This document shows, piece by piece, positions 1 through 12,700 of a stretch of 64,000 nucleotides of DNA. The first letter of the stretch is position 1. Each line of letters begins with the position of its first letter. The translations under genes were made by a program, and so were the position numbers. The stretch is taken from positions 6,820,001 to 6,884,000 of the forward strand of contig NC_085123.1 of the NCBI RefSeq assembly GCF_030269925.1, in the 5' to 3' direction. Source of the DNA: Bombyx mori (lineage: Eukaryota; Arthropoda; Insecta; Lepidoptera; Bombycidae). The notes under the pieces are model-generated. The model had not been told where the DNA came from, did no database searches, and saw only the letters and a list, made by a program, of their open reading frames with translations.

Positions 1-167
1 TCTCCGTGGGTCGCGTTTTCGATCCGGTGGTAGATTCTGCGAAGCATTGCTCTTGCTAGGGCCAGTCTTAGTAACACCTTCGGTATGAGCGCCGAGAGCT
101 CACCTAGTACACACTAGTGTAACGCTGATATAGCCTCTCATGACTATCAGCATGGATATGGAAAAAA
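1..167 (+). mobile_element. Jockey-like LINE 3' tail, cut by window edge
   Basis: Matches the 3' untranslated tail of the LINE family seen whole at 5735-6125: GGTCGCG, GATCCGGTGGTAGATTCTGCGAAGC, GAGAGCTCACCTA, TATCAGCAT, then an A-rich end. Diverged. Confidence 0.75.
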
Positions 168-310
168 GAGCATTTTTTCATAAAGTCTGTGTGTTTTCCG
201 ATATAAACACATGTTATTTGTTACTACCCCTGGCAACATTTATTTTTGAATTGCAAGTTTCATTTTCGGCCAATTTAATTTAGTCCTAAAATGATTACAT
301 TGAAGAGTGT

Positions 311-573
311 ACCGGTCATCGTTCTCGTCGAACCCGTCGCTTGCGACGAAGGACTCGACGAGTAAATTAACCCACAGACACAGCCCACTGAGTTTCTCGC
401 CGGATCTTCTCAGTGAGTCGCGTTTCTGATCCAGTGGCAGATTCTGCGAAGCACGGCTCTTGCTAGGGTTCGTGTTAGCATCGTCGTCAGGTTTGAGCCC
501 CGTGAGCTCACCTACTAGTTTAGGTTACGCTGAAATAGCCTCTCAAGGCTGTCAGCTTAGGTAGGAAAAAAAA
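311..573 (+). mobile_element. Jockey-like LINE 3' end
   Basis: Begins in the last ORF codons (ACCGGTCATCGTTCTCGTCGAACCC, then CTTGCGACGAAGGACTCGACGAG), continues with the GAGTTTCTCGCCGGATCTTCTCAG block, and ends with AGGCTGTCAGCTTAGGTAGG and poly-A. It lies 57 bp upstream of the first GT92 exon. Confidence 0.8.
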
Positions 574-629
574 GAAGAGTGTTTTATATTGATTAAGAAA
601 TATATATAACTTGTTGTTTCCATTTTCAG

Positions 630-730
630 ACCTGGCAAGGTCGAACGGAAACGGGGTCAGAGGGCGGCGAGCCACTACCGCCAGCGAACATACCCATTGA
701 TGCAGTTTGGCAACCAGTCGCCGGTACTAG
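630..730 (+). CDS. GT92 gene, first visible exon
   Basis: The acceptor is TTTCCATTTTCAG at 617-629 and the donor is AG|GTAAGAG at 731. The exon encodes 33 codons plus two bases of a split Arg codon. It opens with TWQGRTETG and ends with DAVWQPVAGT. Read with the next exon it gives the family-typical run GT-R-FRFYVYSAY. A second frame is also open through the exon but does not join to anything sensible. The 5' exon(s) with start codon and signal anchor are not in the window. Confidence 0.8.
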
Positions 731-3700
731 GTAAGAGTAACTAAATACATAATCATGAAGTATTTTATTTTTTATTGCTTTATATGGGTGGATGAGTTCA
801 CAGCCCATTTGGTGTTAAGTGGTTGCTGGAGCCCATAGATATCTACAACATAAATGCGCCACCCACAGTGAGACATAAGTTCTAAGCTCTCAAGTATAGT
901 TATAGTCTATTAAGCGTTGGGGCTTAGATATGCTGACTCACTGATGTGAATAATTTCGGTATCTCTTGGCATAGAAAAGATGAATCTTTTCAGAAAGGAA
1001 AATAAAAAATTCCGAAATCATTAAAATCACGAATAGCCAATTTTGAAGACCAAGATTTTAAACTATTGGTTCATAATAGAGCTATTGGGGAGATGATCGC
1101 TATCAGACTTTTTCCTTTTATTATTTTATACGGTTTTGTTCAATTCCACATGATATCACCATTCTACTAAATTCTTAAAATGCCTATATACAAAATGCAT
1201 GTTATGGAGTACGCAATCAACTATTTTTTTATTGGAGTTTACTCCTTAAGAATCGATTTACATATATAGGCCCGGGGTATGAAAATTATGGGGACCAAAA
1301 TCGTACTAGCATGTCACACGAAATGCGTTATGCGCCTGATTGGCTCCTGATTGCGTGATGCGTGCGCGCGCCAATCAGGAGCCAACGCGCGGCCGCGTTA
1401 TCGCAGGTGACGCCGGGCTGCTGCGCCGGCAGTCCGCCACAAAGCCTCGTACTGATCGCGCGTTTCTCTCATTATTGTATTTTCATATATTTGTTAGTCG
1501 TTTGTTTTGTGTCTCGTTAATTTGTTAATAATCTGTAGTGTATCGTGTTGTCGTAATATAGAACTATTTCTCGTATTGTTTCGTTTAATTTTTTATATCC
1601 AGTAAACTCCAGTCGTGCGTCGGAGCGGACACACACACTTTTTTTTAATACCATTGTTACGTAACATATATCCGGTCGACTTTAAGATTTACTTAATAAG
1701 GTATAGTAAACAAAGTTCACTGTTTAATGTATTTTCGTAAATTAATGTTGTATTCTGATTGCTTTAGTCTATGTTGGCTAAGGAAACAGTCAATTTACAC
1801 CCTGCATGGTCCAATAATGTATCGAAATAGTTCAAGTTAACATTACAGGCAGGTTATGGATTGGGCATTAACAGACATCTCCAAACACTATACAAAGATA
1901 TAAAGCAGTGTAGGCGGTTCAGAACGATTAGACCACGTGTTAGCTTCATTGGAATCAGTTGTTATTTCTTTATAAATAAACAGAAACATACCTTCTATAT
2001 TCAACGACCCTTAAGTTTTTACTGTTCTTTTAGAGATGCCGAAAACATGTGCACATGACGATCAATACCTTATATGTATAATACACAAAGACAATCCGAA
2101 CGCAACCGAATTCAGACTTTGTTGTATAAAAGTTAAGGTCTTTAACGACTTGACCAGCGAGGGGCTGTACGGTATATTTTATAGAATGGACTAATCTCGG
2201 TTAAAACGTATACAAAAAATACGATTAGGAACTTAACCGAACACAATGAATGAAGTTCGTGGCGATTACGATCAGTGTCGCAGCCGTGAAGATAACTTTA
2301 AATTAAATTTTTAATGAAGATTACGTGACAGTTGTGGTTGTTTTTGAATGCGAAATAAAGGTAGTACGAGTTAAAAGGTACAAAAGAAATCTACCGAAAT
2401 TTTAATATAGGTAATTTTTTATACTGGTGGTAGGACCTATTGTGAATCCGCACGGGTAGGTACCACCGCCCCGCCTTTTTCTGATGTGAAGCAGTAATGC
2501 GTTTCGGTTTGAAGGGTGGAGCAGCCGTTGTAACTATACTGAGACCTTAGAACTTATATCTCAAGGTGTGTGGCGCATTTACGTTGTAGATGCCTATGGG
2601 CTCTAGTAACTACTTAACACCAGGTGGGCTGGGAGCTCATCCACACATCTAAGCAATAAAAAAAAAGGTAACATAAAAAGTATAATTAGGTAAAACAATA
2701 ACATACGAATTTCATAAAACGAATTCTAATTTTTTATTATCCTTAAGATACATAAAAATTGAATCGAAGGCTAAGAATATAAAATATAAGCAAATTTTAT
2801 TATTTATTAAATTGTTATAGGTTCTTATTTATTTAAATGTTAATAAGGGCTTATATGTTAGTTTTTCATAAAATTTCCTCGAATGCTAATCATCAGTTTT
2901 GAAACAAATACTTGTTATATATTTTATTTTATTTATTTAATTTCTCAGTAGAGCAACTAACAATAATACCGACACGTTATATTCCGTAAATTGATTTGAC
3001 ATAAACATTCCAGCTGAATTCAAAGTATCAATTGCATAAGCAACAATAAACATGCTTAAAAAACACACACACGCACATGTGTTGAGATAGAAAATGGTAA
3101 GTATGTAGTTTCTTATATAGTATTAAATTTGAATTGAATAAGTACAACATAATGGTGGTGTAGGGTCAAGGACATAACAATACGGCCTCTTGAATGAAAC
3201 TGCATTGGCTTCAATCCAATTATATTATAACATTGATCATTGTAATGTTCGTAACTTAGTTGACCTTTGTATATCGTAAATTGGCGTTTTAAATAAATCA
3301 AGAGTTTTTCTAAGTAAAACTCGTTTTGTTTCACTGTTTTTTCTACGGACTGTGGCTATTTACTGAAATAGATTGGAAGAGTAGTTAACGGTTCAATTGA
3401 TGTTCATCCGTTAGGTGAGCCCGAAAATAGCGTTTTATATAAGTGGACATCAGAACCGCATTATTATAAATACATAATATTATATTCTGTGATATTATTA
3501 TCTTATCGAACAAACAATAATACTCCGTCTTAAACTTTGACACCACGAAATATGATTGCTTTTTTGTTATACATAATTTACCCCAATTATTTATAATTAA
3601 GCGTTTATCTTAAAAATAAGCTATTTTTTAGCTTTTTTAATGAACGAAATGAATCTAAATCTTGAGTTGTCAGTGATTATGATCGAATTTCCATCAATGG

Positions 3701-6700
3701 GCGAAGATTAGTAAACATAAACATGTAAATGTGAATCTAATACGTTTAATGATGACACTAAAATAGTTGTTTATTTTTACTGTACACTAGCTGACCCGGC
3801 AGACTTTGTAGTGCCTCAATGGATAAATAAAAGACCTAAACTTTTGTATAAAATAAACTTAAAACAAACAAAAGGAATCCGTCTGACGGGGGCCACATCA
3901 AAGGAAAAACAAAATTGTTATTTTTATTTAATTCCGAGAATTTTCATATTTTTCTACTTTTAAACCTTCTCAGGACTACCACAAATAATTCAAGACCAAA
4001 ATTAGCCAAATCGGTTCAGCCGTTCTCGATTTTAGCGAGACTAACGAGCAGCAATTCATTTTTATATATATAAAATTAGTTCTCTTTAAATAGCACATCA
4101 TTTTCCCTTCGTTTTAAATTAAATTGTCATGGGAAAGTAGAATGTTTTAGGTTTTTCTAGTTAATTTTGATGAAAGCAATAGCGCTCGCGAGATGAGAGG
4201 GTTTGATGAGTGTCATCTGCCGGGAACGAGAGCCCTCGGGCAGGCCTCGGCCCACTCTGATCTCTTAATGTGCATCCACTTCAGTATTTTCCAAACTAAT
4301 GTTTTTGTTGTATTATTTTGATCACATTAAAACAATGTTTAAGCTTTCCATGGAAGATTTGTCAAAAAATAAGAATAAGTATGTTACAGTATAATAAAGT
4401 TTGTTGCGTAATTTTTTGGCATCTAAAAGACATTAACCTACCGCCTACTGGAATATAAGTGGTTATTTTAGTTCATTTCCAAATGGGCAGGGTACAAAAG
4501 CTACTATACCGCTAAGAACTAATTTCAAAACTCGCTTAAAGAAGGAAATATTATAACAGTCAGCGATGGCGAGAAGGCGAATGGAATTGCTCGTTGCAAC
4601 AAAATAACTTTCTATCCTGATATTTGGAATTGTGATTGTAGAAATAAGGCGATGGGATTTTCTTAAATGGGTCCGCAGACTATTTGCGATGGAATACACG
4701 GTTCACAGAAAACTAAAGTTTGTCAGTAAACACAAGAATTCTGTGAGTTCTCGATTATTGATAATCCGGACTCCTTTTTTCGTTTACTTTTGTTGCAGCA
4801 CCAACCAAGGGATGGGAGCAGTGCACGCTTTAACCTCTATGTTGGAAGTTATGCATAGGTTAATAGATACCAACAGCTTACATTTAATCAAGCATATAGG
4901 ATATGCATTCTTTTCGAAAAGGATTACGTTTTGAGAAACGTCCTTGCGCCCGAGAGAGTCGTCAATAACTAATGACCTTAAGGAAACCATATTTATTTTA
5001 TAATGAGGCCTTTGCTTCTTTTCCCACGCATTGAATTTGTTTTTGTATGCATGACCGTAGTGCTCGAGAAATCCTAATAAAAAACGCTGAGTTATGACTG
5101 CAATCCACTTCAAAGCCATTAGAGCCAAATGTTGAAGTGACAAAATTATAAAACAAGCTAATCTTACAAACTACGATTCAATTTTGTATAGAGGATTAAA
5201 AAATCTTATTTTCATAAAAAAATGCTAATGGTGAATGTGCTCCCTGCCCATTTGTTGTTACGTGGTAGATACATGGTCTATGTTTTAATTGTAAAGTAAC
5301 GGCTGTCCCAACCCTTCAAAGCGGACTACAAAGTAGGGCTCGATAGTGATGTATCGCTTCGTTTTATGAGGAATTCCGAACTGCTTAGAGGCCAATTACT
5401 CTTTACATTCTAAGATACTTTTTTGTCAAACATCGCTAAAAATATCAACTCAAAAATTAACGATTTTGTGTAATCACATACCTAATATTTTCAATTATTC
5501 TAAAGGAGCCGAATATAGACGTGTAACACCCAATTGAAATTTATTCAACGAGCCATTTTTTTAACGTATATAAAATTATAGCCATACGTTTCAAAAATGT
5601 TTACTCATCAAGGGAAGATAGTAAGGAATATTCTGTGCCTGAAGTAAACATTTCGCGGAATAGCTACTGAGCCGTGAAGTCAAAGAGCGGCCGGCGGGTT
5701 GCCGACTACTGTTCTATAGTAATCTTATTAGTATTTTCGTGGCCGCTGGAAATTACACACCCGATTCTGTAGACCGAATGGTAAACAGTCGACGTCGCCC
5801 AAAGCACGTCATTACAGATCCTCCCGATCCATTAACGGTGCTTTTAGCCAACCCAAGCACCGGTCACCGTCCTCGTCGAACCCGTCGCTTGCGACGAAGG
5901 GCTCGACGAGCGACGAGCCATACACACACACAGCCCACTGAGTTTCTCGCCGGATCTTCTCAGTGGGTCGCGTTTCCGATCCGGTGGTAGATTCTGCGAA
6001 GCACTGCTCTTGCTAGGGTCAGTGTTAGAAACACTCCCGTTTGAGCCCCGTGAGCTCACCTACACACGTTAGGGTGAAGCTGAAATAGCCTCTCAAGGCT
6101 ATCAGCATAGGTATTAAAAAAAAAAGTATTTTTCAAAATATTTTCAACAACGTTAATGTGAGCTTTTAAAGAAATGTGTTATTTTTCTAAGTGCTATTAT
6201 TTATTCATAGAACTGGAATCATAATAATACAGTAATATAAAGTACTTCTTCGAACAAAACAACTCAACTAACGATTCGTCGCCTCTATAAAGTACATTAG
6301 TCATCGATCGAATCATTTTTGACTTTGAAAAATGATATTTTAGAAGTTACTAGTAATATCATGTCACGTTCCGCTGTTACTATCGTTAATTGTATGGTAT
6401 AGAAACCTTCCATGAAGTGCCAACAAGGACCGTATTAAGTTTCATCATTATGGGACGAATGGCTTAGGAACGCATAGGGGACAAATACACAAACAATTGA
6501 AAGCAGCAGAATCGGTAGACACTATAATGTGCGTGCTACTTTGAGACATTAAATCGTTTGACCTTCCTATATATGTACGAGTATTACATCCTTATGTCCC
6601 CTTCCAATTTGACATGTTATCCCCCGAGAAAATACTTCATCGATCTGTATCTACTTATAAAGAGGAAAGATTTGTTTGTTTGACTACTGAACCGATTAGA

Positions 6701-9700
6701 AAGATTCTTTCATTGTTTGGAAGCTACACTATTCCCGAGTGATATAGGCTATAATCTTTTTTGAAAAAAATTAGGGATTCTTACTAAAAGTCCAATAATG
6801 TAACCCAAGGTATAAAAAAATGACTTAAAATATTCTTTAAATCACGTGCCCTGCGAAAACTATTGATGATATAATAAAATAATGTACTACGACTTTGTAG
6901 AACATATTATTGTTTACAAAAAGTTTCGCGACAGCATATGTCTAACTATTATAGTTATGCCGTAATAAGTGTTCTTTTATTTAAATAAATAAAACAATGT
7001 CAAATATTGAAATTTTTGTTGACACGAGCGGAGCCAGAGCGGGCCGCTTATATACTATAAAGATCTGGTGGTAGGACCTCTTGTGAGTCCGCGCGGGTGG
7101 GTACCACCACCCTGCCTATTTCTGCCGTGAAGCAGTAATGCGTTTCGGTTGGAAGGGTGGGGCAGCCGTTGTAGCTATACTTGAGACCTTAGAACTTATA
7201 TCTCAAGGTGGGTGGCGCATTTACGTTGTGGATGTCTACGGGCTCCAGTAACCACTTAACACCAGGTGGGCTGTGAGCTCGTCCACCGATCTAAGCAAAA
7301 ATAAAAAATAAAAATTATGAAATTTAGCTAAACACGATCGTAAGCTGTGAATACTATGACAAAAAATTTAAAGAAAACGGCGACGCGTGTCATCCCCGAT
7401 GGGATAAACGTAAAGAGAAAAAATCGTCGGTCAAATCAATGTTAAAAGGTGTAGAGTGCTGCATACAATTCGTGTAGTACAAGTATCAGCTTTTTCGAAA
7501 GGATAATAAACTGATTCAAGAAAAGTATCTTAATTTATTATCTCTGATGAAAACAAATATTCAATTTACTCAAATGAAAACAATTAAAACCGCAGGATGA
7601 ACTAAATTGTAACTGAAGCATCACGTGAAAGTTAGTGAATACATAGTTTGCAACTCAAAACATTCATGCTCTCAGTTCGTCGGGATTTCATTACTGGCTG
7701 GAATCTGAATTAGAATAAATTGATGTAAGTTGGTTTATATGACACACGGAGAAGAAGATGCTTTGCTACACATGCTTCATAGCAATGTGTCGCCAAACAA
7801 AATTCCATGCCAGATTTTGTCACATTTTGTAATTGTAGTTCGTCAAGGCTATTATTTATAATAATAAATATAAATATAAATAAATAAATATTTACTAACA
7901 ATCACGCCACATAAACTGGTCCCGTACTAAGTTCGTAAAGAACTTGTATTACAGGTACAGATAACGGAAATAAATGTAAGATTTTTATTATACACATACA
8001 TATATTTAATAAACATCCATAACCCTGGAAAAGACATTTCTACACATATCATACAAATATCTTCCCTTGGCGGGATTCGAACCCGCGACTCCCTTGTGTA
8101 GTGACCATGTCACTTACCACTACACCAGACGGCCGTTAAACCTATGGATTACCGATCGCACTATGCGGTTTTATATGCTATGAATTTGAATAAATCATCG
8201 ACGTTATATCGATTTTAATATCAAACATGCACACGTATGTGTTCCTCTAGTCAGTATAACGTATCTATTGTTAAACTGGTGGACTATTGATATGATAAGA
8301 TTAAAGGAATTAATGTTCGTGAAAAAATTATGATTTGAATACTTTATTCAATACAGGATTGAGAAATGTCACGCATAGCTCGTATATTTTGATCATGATC
8401 ACCGTTGCATCCACATGTACTCTTCTTTTCACTGTTTATTATTTGGGTCACCACTCTCATTATTATTTATTACTCATAGCCTCACCTTCAATGCGCCATC
8501 GTGATCATCACTCTTATTTATTTTTAATTTTATATACTTGACAGTATAAAGGTGTACTTAATGCCATAGGCATTCTCTGATAGTCTACCTTAGGGGAGTG
8601 CAGAGATGAACCTTGGTAGGTGTAGTGTTATAGTGATATTAGGTACTTAAATATATAATATACATAAAATTTATAGATACAAATACTCGTACTTAAATAA
8701 ATACATATAAAAATATATATAAATAAATAAATATCAATTATTATCCTTATCGTCATCACCATGTTATGTTATGTCATGTTATGTCATGTGATGTCGTGAA
8801 AAGCAAAATATTAAATGAGTACAAAAGACATCAAGCCTAATAGTCGGATAATGACTCTAACTATAATATCACGGACTCACGATTCGATTTTCGATCATTA
8901 TCTTTGCCTGCCCGGTGTTAATTGCGATCGAAGCCTAGAGCTATCAAAACGTAAATATTAACACTAAAAAACAGAGATGAGTTTGAAGTCAGTTTTTTAT
9001 AGTTGAGATTGTATTGTTAACAGCTGTCTCCCGTCCTTCAAACTCCTTTTTGACTGCTGTAGCAGACATAAGCAAGGCTATCGGCATAGGAAGCCAAAAA
9101 AAGAGATAAGCAGGATTCTAATATCTATCCATGCGGATTCACGATACGCATTTTAGTGAGAGCCCACGCAAATTTATAAATTTTGCGGGCTTCATTTTAC
9201 AAGTTGTTATTCCTTAGTCGCTATATCACTTCACTGACTTGTAGTTGTTAATTACGCTACGACCTTGCCAGATCTCGGTTTACGTGGTTGTTACATGATG
9301 AGTTTTACTTAGCTGTCTACTAATTTTGTTATGTAAGTTCGGATAACATTTAAGACTATTAAATTTAAAATTGAATTGAGAATCAGTTACGTATATTATA
9401 AATTTCTTATTTTACAAAACACACTAGCAGTTTTTGGTTATATGTATGTTTTTATTACCATCTAATATATTAATGACATTATGAAAAGCAAATGTTTATT
9501 TTGAGTGACACAACATTTGATGGATGTTCTACAATACAGGTCTAGATGTTGCCTTGAAGTCCAATAACTTTACTTAGCGTTGTTATGTATGTATGTGCCG
9601 TGTTGGAGGGTATTCGATGTGTTTATATCGTGTGAAACACTTTTTTTATGTTTGAGAGATTACTGGTGGCCCGGAGGCCTTTCCAGTTTTACCAGGGCAG

Positions 9701-12700
9701 GTGGGCGAGCAAGGACTCAGCCAGGAAGGGTGGGATTTGCTAACAGCTACCCGAGCGCCTCCAAAGGAGACCTAACAATTCAGGAGTAGTTGCTTCGCGA
9801 ATGAATCTACTACAGGATCGGAATCGCGACTCGCTGAGAAGATCCGGTGAGAAACTCAGCGGGCTGATGTTTAGGTTAGGTTGCACGTCGAACTCTTTAC
9901 CGAGTTTGACGAGTACGGTTACCGGGGTCCTTACTCCTAGTGTTAGAGCTAGATCCGGAGTGCTCAACAAAAACAAAATTGTCCCTCCAACAGTAACAAT
10001 GCAAGCATCTAAAATATTTAGGTACTAGATGGCATTATTCTAAATTTTGTGTGCCAAGTATTTAATAATTTTGCGTAAAATCATGTTTTTATTCAAAACC
10101 TGTTACATAGATACGACTTAATTATCAAATTAGTGTATTGTCATCGGTCTTCGATATATCTACAAAGTTTGAATGAAATCTGGCCGTTTAAAGTGGGTCA
10201 AAAACGCGTCTAAAGGAGTCAGTTACAAACATACATACAAGTGAAGCTAATATAAAGCGTGTAAAAAGATCATAAGGTGAATTAAAGTATTAAATTGTAT
10301 AAAACGAAGTGCACGCCGTGTGGCGTAGGGTTATACTATAAATAAAATGAAATAACTACATATTTAGAATGAACATAAAACAAATGTAATTTAAGAAAGA
10401 GAAGAATTTAAAATGTTTGAAGAGAGCGCTAATATTATTCGAACCGCAGCAATAACGAGGTCACGATAGAATGAGTTCGACCTTTGAAACTTTTATTACC
10501 TTTACTTTTAGCGATATCTATTTCATTCGAGTTTCAAACTTCCAAGATTCTATAAATAAATTTTAGAAATTCCCGGAGTTTCCGCTAAATTTACAAAAGT
10601 GCAAAATTATTGGCATACATACTGTTTATGTGCCCAAATTTTTAAAACCGATCTGCATGTATCTGCTACTAAGCAATCGTGATTTCCAGTTTAAAAGAAC
10701 GATAGCCGTTGTGTAATAGAGTGACTATGACGTCTTGACCCAAGATTGGCGACAACATTAATATTTTGCTTAGCTCATTGATTTCGGCAAAAGCGGGTCT
10801 GCCGTGCTTTGATCTGCTTTAATGATAGGTATCGAACAGCGGAATATACCTTGAGTACTAGAAATTAGTACGTAATGTGACTGGAGTATTTAATGAACCG
10901 CGGTATGATCACTTGTGCTGCGCACGTGGCATACGTTTGTAGATCGTATTTGTTGTTGTTCGGGAATTACAGAATTAAAATAATATAAATTGGGATAAAA
11001 ATTCAAAGCGTATATTTTAATGTATATTTTCACTGGTGGTAGGACCTGGGAGTCTTGGGAGAATTGTTAAGTACGTACGTTTCATTAGAAAAATTGGTAC
11101 TCGCCTGCGGGATTCGAACACCGTTGCATCGCTATATACGAATGCACCGGACGTCTCCTCCTTTAGGCCACGACGACAAAAGAGATACTGAGATCTTAGA
11201 ACTAATATCTCGAGGTGGGTGGCGCATTTACGTTGTAGATGTCTATGGGCTCCAGTAACCACTTAACACCAGGTAGGCTGTGAGCTCGTCCATCCATCTA
11301 AGCAATAAAAAAAACGTGTCACGCAGTGCTCAGTTTACGCGGTAAAAAAAACCACAGACTATATAAATATTCAGGCGCCTAAACAGTTGTCTATAGGATA
11401 TCAGGACGTGATCAGGTTCGTTGTACGCAATTTTCATGTAGGGGATTTCAATAAATATTTTTACAGCATGAACGAGTAAAGAGTAGCACACTTCAACGCA
11501 CATCAAAACATACTTTGCATTGAATATCAATCAATAGGCGATCTAAAAGCGATCACTTCCCGACAACCGTTTTCACGTAGAGAAATTCTGAATAAAGATA
11601 CAGAAGGTTTGTTACTGTTTACCGTGGCTAAAACTATTCTAATAAGTTTGTCAAAATAGATCGAATTTTTCAGTATATTAATGTTGTGGTGAGTTTTTAT
11701 TAACATAATAATATATATTTATAATAAACCATGAAAAACCTGTGCTATAATATAATATATTAATAATAAAGTTTTTTATGGCATAGAGAGGTGAACGAAC
11801 TCACGACCAGCCTGGTCTAAAGTGGATACATGAGCCGACATCACTACCCAATTTAGAATCTAATCAAAAGTTTAGATATTAATTGTATCGTATAACGGCT
11901 GTCCCATCCTTCAAATCGGAACGCTTTTTTCTTTAGAGACTGGCAAGGAGGCGATACCTACGCATGACGATCCGAAAGACTTCGTACACCACAGTAATTA
12001 CGCAAATAATCATTTTTGGGAACTTGTTTTTTTCTAAGTACATGATGTTATGCTTTCAATATGTATATATGTAAAATACTTATTCCATTTGAAAACTCTG
12101 TATTTGCCAACGAAATTTGAACGCCAGCATAGTAAGTAATCTTCTTAGGCGATGCGATCTTATCCTTTACGGCACGATGACTTCTAAGTACATTTTGCCT
12201 TAATTAGTTGTGCTATATTTAAAAATGTTTAAAATATTGTCTATGTACGAGGTAAACAGTTCCACGGTTAGCAGCCCTGAGTCAAACAAAATTGAAGTGT
12301 CAGCCGCGACTTGCTTCCAACAACATCCCAACTGCGTCGCATTTAAATACATTACGTAATGATTATTCTAATGAGTTCTTTACGATATAAATGGTTTTTA
12401 GTGAATTATATATTTAGTTTCGAATTTTTTTTTACCCTTTCTAGCAGGTTATAGCATAAGGGGCCATTCCAACTACGCGTGGTGGGGTAGGTGAACTCAC
12501 GGGGCTAAGCCTGAGAACTTGCTAATACCAGCCCTAGCAAGAGTAGTGCTTCGCTGAATCTGACATTGGATCGAAATCATGACCTACTGAGAAGATCCCA
12601 CGAGAAACTCAATGGGTTGTATCTATAGGACACAAATATTTGTCAATTCTTAGCTTTTTTGCTCTCTGTTATTGTTTCATTTAATAGTTTGGTTTAATTA

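Noticed and set aside
5844..6059. Minus-strand ORF over a LINE tail (similarly 9801-10028, 41529-41837, 48524-48784, 50024-50293)
   Set aside because: These run through LINE 3' ends in frames unrelated to the element's own ORF.
8066..8137. tRNA gene on the minus strand (and 38476-38547)
   Set aside because: A and B boxes are present, but the sequence is the head of a SINE with a shared body and tail in two copies, and no proper anticodon arm can be drawn.
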